Of a stretch of DNA of 64,000 nt, positions 42,301-50,274 are shown piece after piece (the stretch's first letter is position 1; every line of letters starts with the position of its first letter). Source of the stretch: JBCCMQ01 sp039026235 (lineage in GTDB: Bacteria > Pseudomonadota > Alphaproteobacteria > Rhodobacterales > Rhodobacteraceae). Where the stretch lies: NCBI GenBank assembly GCA_039026235.1, contig JBCCMQ010000015.1, forward strand, positions 8,603 to 72,602. Reading direction: 5' to 3'. The notes below the pieces were generated by a model. It made no database searches. It saw only the letters and a list, made by a program, of their open reading frames with translations, and was not told the origin of the DNA. A program made the position numbers and the translations under genes.

Positions 42301-44631
42301 CTGCTTGAAGACATTGGGGGAAGAAACGTCGCCCTCGACCGGCATCCATTGATTGGGGCCCAGGGCGTTGCCGTCGACGTAGACCTTTACGCCGTCCGAG
42401 GTGAACGACACCGCGACATGGGACCAGTTGCCTTCCGTCAGCACGGCGTTCTTGGTTTCCCAGCTTTTGTTGGAACCACCGTCGCCCGGGGCCATCCTGA
42501 GGAACAGGCCGCCGTCTTCATTGTGACCGAGGCGGAAATGGCCACCATCGCCGCTGTTCTTCTGGTCCTTTGAAAGGAAGATCGAAAAGTCATCAAGATC
42601 TTCAGGCTTCACCCAAAGCGCAATCGTGCCCTGGGTCACCTCAAAGGCGGCGTCATGGGCCAAATAGGCAAATTCGTCTTCGCCGTTGAAGGAAAGTGCG
42701 CCCGCGGGATCGCCGCCCGGCCCGGCCGCGGCACCGTCGGTACGCAAGAGCGCCTGATTTTCATAAAGCGTATATGCGGTGATCGCGCCGCCACCACGTG
42801 CGTCATCAAAGCCACCGTCGGTCCCCGATGACAGCGACCAATAGCCCAAAGCACCGGGCAACCCGGACGGATCTGCCGCTTCGGTCGGCCGGATGACGTT
42901 GGCATTTGCGTTTCCGTTCTTGGTCTGCCCGGCAACATCCACCATGGCCAGCTGCTCAAACGGGTCGCGTGTCAGTTCCGTGTCGTCGGCGGGCGTGGGA
43001 CTTCCCAGCATCGACAGCTCAAAATTCGGATTGTCGATGTAATCCGCCGGATTGCCGGTGATCGCACCCATCTCTCCGTTGGGACCACGGGTGTCATAGC
43101 CGTAGACCATCTCGCCCGACACATTGGTGATCTTTGTTTCGCCTGCCGGGAACAAGGCCTCGGCCACCTCGTCATAGGTGTCGACAATGCCGTAGGTGAC
43201 CATGTTGTCCGTCACGATGTCTTCGGCTTCAACCAAATCACCCACCACGATAACCTGACCGATCAGATCGCGGTCGTGCGCGCCACCGCCGCCATGCTGC
43301 ACCGAGATCACGTTGATGATGCTTTCCAGCGCATCATCCCCAATGACATCCTTGTGCTCGACAAAAACGTTAGCCGTATGGCCAATGACCGCGATGTGGT
43401 CTTCTTCGGCGTTGTAGTCAGCGATCAGTTCGATGCCGAAACTGTCGACCCAATGGTCGTGAAGCTGGTCGTTTTCGCCCGCGACGCCAGCCCAGTTGAT
43501 TGTGCCGTCCTGGCGTACGTGCTTTTCGATAATGTCCAATTTGGCGTTGAGTTGCGGGGCGATCAGGAAGGTATCACTGCCTTCGCCGCCAATCATGATA
43601 TCGTCGCCGATCAGCGGCTGATCCTCATAACCGATGAGCTTCTGGCGAACCTCGTCAACTTCGGGATCGGGATAGGCGCGGGTCAGCTGATCGATGGCAA
43701 TCTGACCGATCCGCTGTTCGGCAGCGTCCGAACGGCCGATCAGAATGTCGTCACCCTTGCCGCCGATCAGAACGTCCGAGCCGCGGCCCCCATCCAGTAT
43801 ATCATTGCCGTCGCCGCCATTCAGAATGTCGTGGCCATAGCCGCCATGGATCTCATCGGCACCGTCACCGCCGTTCACCGTATCATCGCCGCCGGCCGCG
43901 TTAATGACATCGGCATTTGGCGTGCCATTCAAGGTCTCGGGAATGTCGAGGCTTTCATCGCCCAAGAAATACGACGGGTGGTAGTCGGCGACAGGGACCA
44001 GCGGAACGTTGGACGGTGGGTTCTGAAAGTCTGCAACGGATTGATAAAGAGCGCTTTCATCGACGGGAAGACCATCGATCATAAGCATGAGCGACATCGA
44101 TCCACTTGCATCGAAGTAGGACAGGTCGATCTGGTAGAGCCCACCCTCAAACTCAGCGGTTTTGGCGGTGCTTTCTGCTGGCCGCTTACCCTGGAAATCT
44201 GAGTAGGGAACACCGCCGATATTTAGCTCAAACCCGTCGTCCGAGACCACTTCGATCTGGTGAACGCCAGGCGGAATGTAGATATACCCGTTCAGGATAA
44301 GCCCCGACGGACCCATTTCGTAAGCGTCTCCGTCACCGACAATTGACGCGGCATCCTCGCCTAGGAACTCGGCGACAGTCGTGGAGCTTTTCTTTCCGCC
44401 GTAGGACATCTGGGTGGCGGTGAACAAGAGTTCCGGATCGCCCGATGACGCCAGCGCTTCCAGATCGTCAATATCGTGTATGGCCGTGCCGGGCGCATAG
44501 ACCTTTCCGGCCAGACCGGTTCCCCTTGATGGAACACCTGAGACCGAAGCGGTGCCAACCGCAGGGGTCATGCCGTCGGGCGTTTCAATTTCACCTGCTT
44601 CGTAGAAAACTGAACCGTCTGCCATCGACAA
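39340..44631 (-). CDS. large RTX calcium-binding protein, PA14-like/RTX/LamG, internally duplicated
   Basis: The 1763-residue acidic protein has no N-terminal signal peptide and probably leaves the cell by type I secretion through its C-terminal region (about 1670-1763). Order: PA14-like domain (37-200), RTX repeats 1 (238-300), module A (300-515), LamG-like (590-845), RTX repeats 2 (864-935), module B (935-1155), LamG-like (1175-1360), Asp/Pro-rich linker (1386-1425), RTX repeats 3 (1440-1670). Modules A and B share a GVAGENDxLHDHWVD core. GGGGAGGT is 7 bases before the ATG. Ca-dependent adhesion or matrix binding is likely; no transporter genes are in the window. Confidence 0.88.
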   Translation of the reverse strand: MSMADGSVFYEAGEIETPDGMTPAVGTASVSGVPSRGTGLAGKVYAPGTAIHDIDDLEALASSGDPELLFTATQMSYGGKKSSTTVAEFLGEDAASIVGDGDAYEMGPSGLILNGYIYIPPGVHQIEVVSDDGFELNIGGVPYSDFQGKRPAESTAKTAEFEGGLYQIDLSYFDASGSMSLMLMIDGLPVDESALYQSVADFQNPPSNVPLVPVADYHPSYFLGDESLDIPETLNGTPNADVINAAGGDDTVNGGDGADEIHGGYGHDILNGGDGNDILDGGRGSDVLIGGKGDDILIGRSDAAEQRIGQIAIDQLTRAYPDPEVDEVRQKLIGYEDQPLIGDDIMIGGEGSDTFLIAPQLNAKLDIIEKHVRQDGTINWAGVAGENDQLHDHWVDSFGIELIADYNAEEDHIAVIGHTANVFVEHKDVIGDDALESIINVISVQHGGGGAHDRDLIGQVIVVGDLVEAEDIVTDNMVTYGIVDTYDEVAEALFPAGETKITNVSGEMVYGYDTRGPNGEMGAITGNPADYIDNPNFELSMLGSPTPADDTELTRDPFEQLAMVDVAGQTKNGNANANVIRPTEAADPSGLPGALGYWSLSSGTDGGFDDARGGGAITAYTLYENQALLRTDGAAAGPGGDPAGALSFNGEDEFAYLAHDAAFEVTQGTIALWVKPEDLDDFSIFLSKDQKNSGDGGHFRLGHNEDGGLFLRMAPGDGGSNKSWETKNAVLTEGNWSHVAVSFTSDGVKVYVDGNALGPNQWMPVEGDVSSPNVFKQAFLLQNKEPWVLGADQSRTEVNETAQEFATDDEDLLHAFEGALSDLGIWGGYTKEDALSQTEIQKLIDEGPGAALTNPSSRTEMMAGDDTFSGGAGHDKIYGEAGDDVLEGGGGNDTIHGGYGNDHLRGGGGNDVLDGGRGSDLLEGGKGDDTLVSRSDVGEQRIGQLVLDDPSREFPDPSVDNTYLKLIDWIDQPLVGDDILVGGEGKDHFKIEALINGKADKLVDNLMGDGRMIHWHGVAGENDRLHDHWVDAFGIDIIADYVAGEDTISVIGHTTQVSVDYRTVDTDGDGVIDDAVSVITAYSQQGNGGAHDEDLVGLVVVFGDQVTEDDVIIDPGAHYGIVDTIDQLQEAVAPTGESWAAATGETGIYGYDTRDIEGDPVGSDPFKYSLNPWKDQVEFASAVDGLDGPPTVLMNFAGGTYDGTNSVSIDHEASLARQSGTWAFNFTADNPGNGSEQVLLSKDHSGYEDGGHLTIYLNAQGYLKVRFQSETESRYLRFDDEKIVAGQTYNVAFAFDEDELLLYVDGALVDLEDGFADGMLGNAENTVLGASTRQRVQDDDRLRDFFSGTVAALAVLDRKIEPVEAAILADADNDAEALNALFSEGDTPDAPDAPDVPDAPDTPDTPDTPDSPEGPEGPDAPDAPLDDGPSAPPEDSPVTHTGNGASNAMTGSDGVDNMMGYGGNDRMAGLAGNDEMHGGIGHDVMLGGAGSDTMYGGGGADRMNGGTEGDVLYGGAGNDLIGGREGDDEMHGGIGHDVMVGGEGNDTMHGGGGSDRMIGGLGSDVMHGDDGNDVVAGRDGDDEMHGGTGRDMVLGGAGNDIAYGGSGGDQVIGGLGNDILHGDGGNDILVGREGDDELYGGTGNDIVSGGTGSDRLDGGLGRDSLRGGSDADTFVLAHTGYTNSDIILDFNSGEDMIELNAASLGLSAAFALTGLAGGDDILGYDIASGRLTFDADGAGGSGPELLALLGSGTALAVDDFQIA
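39622..40314 (-). repeat. RTX nonapeptide repeat block 3
   Basis: This block codes for residues 1440-1670: about 25 GGxGxDxxx-type units, including several exact DDEMHGG and GGAGND cores. It is the largest calcium-binding block of the protein. Confidence 0.85.
40357..40476 (-). repeat. Asp/Pro low-complexity linker
   Basis: The linker codes for residues 1386-1425 (repeats of DAP, DTP and PEGP) between the second LamG-like domain and the last RTX block. The DNA is made of near-identical 9- to 12-base units, a site where length may vary between strains. Confidence 0.7.
41167..41829 (-). repeat. internal duplication, module B
   Basis: Residues 935-1155 repeat module A: both run from RSDxxEQRIGQ through DQPLxGDDI, GVAGENDxLHDHWVDxFGI and IGHT to YGIVDT and YGYDTR. 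The divergence is clear, so the duplication is old. Confidence 0.75.
41827..42042 (-). repeat. RTX nonapeptide repeat block 2
   Basis: The block codes for residues 864-935, about eight GGxGxD units, in front of module B. It mirrors block 1 in front of module A. Confidence 0.8.
43087..43734 (-). repeat. internal duplication, module A
   Basis: The module codes for residues 300-515 and is the partner of module B. Beyond an all-beta, calcium-dependent-looking character I cannot assign a function. Confidence 0.75.
43732..43920 (-). repeat. RTX nonapeptide repeat block 1
   Basis: The block codes for residues 238-300, about seven GGDGxD-type units. Confidence 0.8.
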
Positions 44632-45065
44632 ACCTCCCCTGCTCGCCTGAAACGGTGGTCAGGCGCTTTTGCTTCGAAATCAAATTTAAGGAACTGAGAA
44701 AAAAGCTGGGTTCGCCCTCAGGGCACCCCACATTCCCGGCCGTGGCACATAGTTAACGCTGCCCACGATATGAGGGAGGATTTGCAAGTAAAGCCCCCCG
44801 GAAACCCGCTGAGCGCCTTACCGCGCAAAGCTGTGCGACCGGTGGCGAGAGTTTGCTTTAAAGGGTCTAAGATATTGATTCAAATTATATTTTATCGTCG
44901 TGAGATTTGTTTCGACGTAGTAACCGGAGTGTTTCCGAGATCGCGCCTTTCACGAAACATGGCGATACGCGCGACAATCGTGGCTGTCGTGTGGAACAAT
45001 TACGACAAGGCGAACAGTCAATCCGGCGCGGTCTTCGATTGCGGCGCTGAACCAAACGCTTTGGT
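44632..45065. other. intergenic region and leader of the RTX gene
   Basis: This 434-bp gap separates the RTX gene from the GGDEF-EAL gene. Next to the RTX ribosome site is a hairpin: CGCCTGA (44644-44650) and TCAGGCG (44659-44665), 7-bp stem, 8-base loop. An AT-rich stretch near 44880-44895 contains TATAAT on the minus strand (44884-44889), a candidate -10 box for RTX. No RNA gene is visible. Confidence 0.45.
44644..44665 (-). promoter_or_regulatory. leader hairpin beside the RTX ribosome binding site
   Basis: The stem ends about 5 bases before the AGGGGAGGT ribosome site on the minus strand. It might stabilise the mRNA or hide the site; no ligand-binding fold is evident. Confidence 0.35.
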
Positions 45066-46787
45066 CTAGCGCGCGACGGACAGCACCGAGACCCGGCGAT
45101 TGATGTCGGCGGCGACGGAAGGGAACTGCTTCGCCGGTACGGGCTTGGAATAATGGAACCCCTGAAACTGTTCGCACCCGATATCGCGCAAGAGTTGGGC
45201 CTGACCTTCTTCTTCAACGCCTTCGGCCACCGTCCGCGCGCCAATCTTTTCCGACAAGGTACGGATCAGTCGGACAATCGGGCCAGATGTCGGCAATGCC
45301 GAGACAAACGACCGGTCGATCTTCAGACAGTCCAGTGGAAAGCGCGAAATATGTGTCAGATTGGAATAACCGGTACCGAAATCATCTATGGCAATCTGGA
45401 AACCCAGCTCGCTGATCCGTCGGAGCCGTGAAGAGATCACATCGTGGTCACCGATCAGAACCCGCTCGGTGATTTCAAGCTCTAACATGCCCTCGGGAAA
45501 GCCGACGCTGCGCGAGAGATCGTCGAGCGTCTTGAGAAAGCGTTCGTCCATGAACTGCCGAGGAGAGACATTGATCGATATTCCGATGTCCAAACCGCCA
45601 TGCTGCCAGTTGCAAAGCTGATCAAAGCCTTTCTTGAGAACGATATGGCCCAGATCGGCGATCATTCCCGTTTCCTCGCATAACGGTATGAAGCTGCCGG
45701 GTTGAACGATGCCGCGAGCCGGGTGCTGCCACCGAACCAAGGCCTCTGCCGAGACAACCTGCCCTGTGCGCGCGTCGACGCGCGGCTGGAAGTACAGCAC
45801 AAACTCGTCCCTTTTCAGGGCTTTCCTCAGATCGTTTTCAAGCCGGCTTCGTTCGTTTGCAGCGTAGCCCATTTCCTCGGTGTATATCGTGCATCGGTCG
45901 CGACCGGCCTGTTTGGAGACGTAAAGCGCAATGTCGGCCTGGCGCAGGTACTTGTCGGGATCCTTGGCACCGGCCGGAACAGTGGTGGCCCCCATGCTGA
46001 AGCTCACGTTGAGCTGGGACTTCTCGTATTCGACCGGCTCTGCCATGGTGGCACGCACCCGCTCGCAGATCCGGGTCAATTCCTCGCGGTCTGACACATC
46101 CATCAACGTAATGACAAACTCATCCCCGCCCATGCGTGCCAACATATCGGTGCCCGGCAGAACGCGTCGTATCCGCTGTGATGCAGCGCAAAGGATCGCA
46201 TCGCCGGCTTCGTGGCCAAACGTGTCATTGATGTATTTGAACCGGTCCAGGTCAAAGTAGACCATGGCAAACTCACTGGTCGCTTCCGGCTGGAAGACCT
46301 CATCGATCCGCCGCGTGAAAAAGGCCCGGTTGTAGCACCCTGTTAGCTGGTCGCGATCTGCCAGAAGCTCGGCCTGATCATGCGCTTTCTTCAACGCATC
46401 CACGTTCAGCGACGACACAAGAATGGCGTCTTCGTCTGTCTCAGGATCGCGGCACAGCTTGAACGTAATGTCATGCCAGGACGGCGACCGGGCGTTCATC
46501 AAGCGGACGATCCTGCGCACCGAACCACGCTGGTTTGCCTCGATCAGCAGATCGTCGAAAAGCTCTGCCTCGGCGAATTTGTCGCGAAGCGAAGGCACGG
46601 CCGCAAAGCCTGCGTCTCTGGCCGCCATGTTCAGGTGAAGCGGTCGGCCATCCATCGTGAACAGGCCAACTGCAACGTCAGCCTGTGTCAGTAAGAAGGC
46701 GGCGCGAGCACCGGCTTCAGGATCCCGCTCAAGGCCGCCAAGATTGGCATTTTTCGCTGTAGAATTGCGCATGTTCCGTCGTACCAC
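45066..46787 (-). CDS. PAS-like GGDEF-EAL protein for c-di-GMP turnover
   Basis: The 573-residue soluble protein has an N-terminal PAS-like sensor region (about 25-125), a GGDEF domain (GGDEF at 220-224) and an EAL domain (EAL at 348-350, then ITERV, IDDFGTGYSN and AEGVEEEGQ). All catalytic motifs are intact, so it could make and degrade c-di-GMP. No RxxD inhibitory site is seen. It lies beside the RTX adhesin-like gene on the same strand, where c-di-GMP control of adhesion would make sense. A second Met at residue 6 is an alternative start. Confidence 0.9.
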   Translation of the reverse strand: MVRRNMRNSTAKNANLGGLERDPEAGARAAFLLTQADVAVGLFTMDGRPLHLNMAARDAGFAAVPSLRDKFAEAELFDDLLIEANQRGSVRRIVRLMNARSPSWHDITFKLCRDPETDEDAILVSSLNVDALKKAHDQAELLADRDQLTGCYNRAFFTRRIDEVFQPEATSEFAMVYFDLDRFKYINDTFGHEAGDAILCAASQRIRRVLPGTDMLARMGGDEFVITLMDVSDREELTRICERVRATMAEPVEYEKSQLNVSFSMGATTVPAGAKDPDKYLRQADIALYVSKQAGRDRCTIYTEEMGYAANERSRLENDLRKALKRDEFVLYFQPRVDARTGQVVSAEALVRWQHPARGIVQPGSFIPLCEETGMIADLGHIVLKKGFDQLCNWQHGGLDIGISINVSPRQFMDERFLKTLDDLSRSVGFPEGMLELEITERVLIGDHDVISSRLRRISELGFQIAIDDFGTGYSNLTHISRFPLDCLKIDRSFVSALPTSGPIVRLIRTLSEKIGARTVAEGVEEEGQAQLLRDIGCEQFQGFHYSKPVPAKQFPSVAADINRRVSVLSVAR

Positions 46788-47037
46788 TCATTTGAACTAC
46801 ATCGGTCTTCTACGTTTCTTCAACGCGACCGACCCTTGGACGGCGGCCACACCCTCTGCTCAAGAATATTCAGGGGCTGTCTTAAGCGAAGGTTTCGGTC
46901 AGGGCTGCGAACCATCACAAAGTAGGCGCCCTTTAAGTAAAATACTTCGCTACAGGCACGGCGCCGGACAGCACCGCGTTAAGCGCATCTTTCCCGATCA
47001 AAGCGCGATTGCCTGGGTCGCCCGACACGTTGGATCG
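46788..47037. other. intergenic region upstream of the GGDEF-EAL gene
   Basis: This 250-bp gap holds the promoter of the GGDEF-EAL gene and the 3' side of the leftward sugar operon. No strong hairpin, tRNA or ORF with a recognisable product was found. Confidence 0.35.
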
Positions 47038-47901
47038 TCATGCGCGCTTGCGGGCGTTTAGAGACACCCAAAGGGCAGATGCAATCACCAGGCCGGCGCC
47101 TAAGGCAAATTCCACGGTTGGCGTTTCGTCGAAGACGAGGATGCCGACACCAACCGACAACACGAGGCTAAGATAGCTTAGCACTGACAGAAAGCCGGCT
47201 TCGCCGTGGTAATGCGCCCGCAGGAAGCACAGTTGCGCAACTTGTGAAAATCCACCGACCAGCAACAGCGGAAGAACATGCGCCGGATTGACGGCGATCC
47301 AAGCGTAAAGCGCCATCGGGGCGGTGAACAGCACCAAACCAGCAGTGTAAAAGGTCATCATGACGATCGGCGGCGCAGTTCGCAGCCGGCGCGTCACCAC
47401 GGTCGTCGCAGAGCCCGTGAAGACGACAACCACCAGCGCGGCCAGTCCGGTAGACCACGGAATCTGGCCCGGGTTGGCGGCAACAAAAACGCCGGCAAAT
47501 GCCAGCGCCGCTGCCATCCACTGCCGAGCGCCGATAACCTCTCGCAACAGCGTTGCCGACAAGAGCATGGTAACGACCGGCCGGGTAAAGCCAATTGCCG
47601 AAAATATCGCCAGCGGCACCCGAGAGATCGCAAAGAAGCTGGCGGACAGAGTAATGACCGCAAGCGCGACCCGCATCAGATGCCAGCCGAGATCTTCTAT
47701 GTGCTGGAACTCTGCCCGCCGTCGCCAGATCAGCGGCGAAATAAGGACCAGGCCCGTCGCTGCACGGATCAGTACAATCTGCGTCGCCGGATACCCGGCG
47801 CCCAGCCATTTGACGATGGAAAGCGCCCAGATGTTGAGCGACATATCGGCGATTAGCCATACGCCGCCAGTCAGATTGTCACGCGGCGCCTCGGCGCTCA
47901 T
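47038..47901 (-). CDS. EamA/DMT superfamily transporter
   Basis: The 287-residue protein has ten predicted helices in two EamA repeats: ITLSASFFAISRVPLAIFSAIGFTRPVVTMLLSATLL, then LREVIGARQWMAAALAFAGVFVAANPG, and a second repeat ending LVFDETPTVEFALGAGLVIAS. Its start overlaps the stop of the PIG-L gene (ATGA), so it is the last gene of the leftward operon. It may export a breakdown product or import a related metabolite. Confidence 0.88.
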   Translation of the reverse strand: MSAEAPRDNLTGGVWLIADMSLNIWALSIVKWLGAGYPATQIVLIRAATGLVLISPLIWRRRAEFQHIEDLGWHLMRVALAVITLSASFFAISRVPLAIFSAIGFTRPVVTMLLSATLLREVIGARQWMAAALAFAGVFVAANPGQIPWSTGLAALVVVVFTGSATTVVTRRLRTAPPIVMMTFYTAGLVLFTAPMALYAWIAVNPAHVLPLLLVGGFSQVAQLCFLRAHYHGEAGFLSVLSYLSLVLSVGVGILVFDETPTVEFALGAGLVIASALWVSLNARKRA

Positions 47902-50261
47902 CCCCGGGGCGCGATGAAATTCGCCATCAGGCGAAATGCCCCGGGCACCAGGTTTTCCATCTGGTGATGGAGAATGAGCGATGTATGGATGTGGCGCCCT
48001 TGACCAATGTCAGCCACAAGAAGCGCGCCTAAAAGCGGGTCCTCACCCGGATCGGACATGGACAAAAGCGGAACGTACGCCGGATCCCAGCTTTTGGCAA
48101 AGTAAAGCCCACGTTCTTTGACCCAGCCCGACCAATCGGCCGGACCGATGGCATTTGGCCCGCGCAAGATCGGATGGTCCGACAGTTGGGTGACTTCGGC
48201 GGTTTCGTCGGTGACCCTCCACCGCAGCGAAGGCTGGCCAATTTCCAGGCGCTTCGGCGGGACTTGGTCCGGATCCCAGTTGTCCCACGGACGATGATAA
48301 AGCGTGACCAACGTTCCACCGGCCACCGTCCAGCGGTGCAGGGCGGGCATGGCTTCGGTCAGGCCGGGACGGAACCGCATGGCGAAGATGCCAATCACCA
48401 CCGTGTCGAAGCCGGCAAGCGCTGTGTCGCTGGCCAGCATGTCATCGGTCAGTGGGGTCACATCCGCGCCCATGGCGGAAAGCCAGTGATCAACCCGGTC
48501 ATTGCCGGCACCGATGTAGCCAACGCGCACTGCCGGTACCGCCACCTCAAAGGCGCCGACCCTGACCGCGGACGACCGGATGCGCGCGCTGGGGGCAACG
48601 TGATCGTACTGGATCAAACGCGCAGACTGTCCAGGATGTCCATTCACCCGGGCACCGATTACGTAGCCGCCTTCTGCCACATCCGGGGGCGCGTGAACTA
48701 CAAAACCGGTATCCATCCGCTCCGCGTGCCATCCCGAAGGCAATTCAAGATCAGCCGAAGCGCCGACCGGCGCAACATCCGAAACTGCAACAGAAAACGC
48801 ACGTTCAACGCCCGCCGTGTTGAGCAATACGGCCGCAGGTTCGAGTGTGACGCGTTCCAGTGGCAACACCACCGGATCATTCTCTAGCGCCACAGCGACC
48901 CGCGCTGTGGTCTTATGGGCGGTGATATCCATCATCATGCGCGGGGCAATTGGTGCCAAGGGATCATAGGCAGCGCGGTAAGGATCGTGAACCTTTGCGT
49001 CGTCCGATACGTGCAGGGTGCCATCCTCGACCCGCCAACCTTGGGGCAAGTCCCATTCCGCCCCCCCCGCATCCGCGCGACCGAACGCCAGTTCATGCGT
49101 GATGTCCGTCGAAGACCCCGCATCGAGAAAACAAGACTGCACGTAAGCGCGCGCGTCCACGCCGAGGGCCAGTCGCATGACATTGCCCAGCTGATCAGCC
49201 TTTGAATCGAGCCTGTGCAGGATCTCATCGGCGACATCGACGGGGCATTTGGCGCGCGCGGCCTGAACCGCCCGAAGCGCTTCGGCGGCCGCATCGGTGA
49301 CCATGGCAAAGTTTGGAAACAGCGCCACGGCCCGTTCAATCGCCGTTCCGGCCGATTGCAACAACTCGGCAATCGGGGCCGCACCGGGCAGCTGGGCAAG
49401 ATCGGAAACCGTTCTTGGGATACCCGACCAAAGCACCGTGTCGGGGCCCGGAACATGGGTTTCTGCCAGATGCAGCGGCCAGTCATGGCCTTCACCCGCT
49501 GGAACCCAGCGCCCCATACCCTGGGTCCGGTGATAGGTCCGTGACTGCTGGCCGATCCGGTTCCACGACCAGCCGGACATGAACTCGATGTCTTTTCCCT
49601 GAACGGTCAGCGTCGCCGGCGGGGGCGGGACATCGTCGTCATAGGCCTGTCCGGCGCCGGACCAGGCGGGCAGATACATCTTCTTGACCTGCCAGGGGGG
49701 CAAGTTCGTCGGCAGACCCGGGTCCGCAGCTTCGGTCATCACCGCGTGCGCTGCTTCGGTCATGGCGCGGTGATGCCCGTGCTGACCCGGCACATCCAGG
49801 AATGTCGGACAAATGATATCGGGTTTTTCGGTGCGAATGATTTCGGCAAACCGCAGCATTGTCCGCTCGCGTCCCCAACGGTCCAACGTTTCAACACCGC
49901 TTTTGGAAAACCCGAAATCGGTGATCGCGTCGTCAGGATGCGTCGAATGCCAGTAGAGACGCATGCCGAGAACGTCGCAGGCACGTTCCATTTCCTTCGT
50001 ACGAAGTGCGCCCAAATCTGCGCCGCTTTCTCTTCCGATATCATTTTGTCCGCCCTCGCCTCGGGTGGAGCACGCGTAAGAGATGTTGATCCCGTCCCGG
50101 AAGGCCAACGCCGCCAAAAGCCCCGACGTTTCATCATCGGGGTGGGCACCCGTCTGCATGAACCGGACCACAGACGTCAGCGGACGCAAGGCCCACCACA
50201 GCTCAACCAACCGTGGCCGCGCACGGTCCATGGCGATGCGGGTCTGATCGGTCGTGGGCAC
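47898..50261 (-). CDS. PIG-L family deacetylase with large C-terminal extension
   Basis: The 787-residue protein has an N-terminal PIG-L/LmbE domain (about 30-260): GAHPDDETSG (His40, Asp42, Asp43 region, zinc and catalytic Asp) and the second zinc His in GQHGHHRAM. PIG-L enzymes deacetylate GlcNAc-containing compounds. The middle (about 420-590) looks like a beta-sandwich and the last 200 residues contain a flavodoxin/ThuA-like stretch (GFDTVVIGIFAMRF...GGTLVTLYHRPWDN). No signal peptide. It is 13 bp downstream of the ROK gene. Confidence 0.85.
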   Translation of the reverse strand: MPTTDQTRIAMDRARPRLVELWWALRPLTSVVRFMQTGAHPDDETSGLLAALAFRDGINISYACSTRGEGGQNDIGRESGADLGALRTKEMERACDVLGMRLYWHSTHPDDAITDFGFSKSGVETLDRWGRERTMLRFAEIIRTEKPDIICPTFLDVPGQHGHHRAMTEAAHAVMTEAADPGLPTNLPPWQVKKMYLPAWSGAGQAYDDDVPPPPATLTVQGKDIEFMSGWSWNRIGQQSRTYHRTQGMGRWVPAGEGHDWPLHLAETHVPGPDTVLWSGIPRTVSDLAQLPGAAPIAELLQSAGTAIERAVALFPNFAMVTDAAAEALRAVQAARAKCPVDVADEILHRLDSKADQLGNVMRLALGVDARAYVQSCFLDAGSSTDITHELAFGRADAGGAEWDLPQGWRVEDGTLHVSDDAKVHDPYRAAYDPLAPIAPRMMMDITAHKTTARVAVALENDPVVLPLERVTLEPAAVLLNTAGVERAFSVAVSDVAPVGASADLELPSGWHAERMDTGFVVHAPPDVAEGGYVIGARVNGHPGQSARLIQYDHVAPSARIRSSAVRVGAFEVAVPAVRVGYIGAGNDRVDHWLSAMGADVTPLTDDMLASDTALAGFDTVVIGIFAMRFRPGLTEAMPALHRWTVAGGTLVTLYHRPWDNWDPDQVPPKRLEIGQPSLRWRVTDETAEVTQLSDHPILRGPNAIGPADWSGWVKERGLYFAKSWDPAYVPLLSMSDPGEDPLLGALLVADIGQGRHIHTSLILHHQMENLVPGAFRLMANFIAPRG

Positions 50262-50274
50262 CTTTGGCTCCTCT

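Noticed and set aside
39622..43920. Repeat pattern that could suggest CRISPR
   Set aside because: The repeats are in-frame RTX codons of one protein with no constant spacer and no cas genes.
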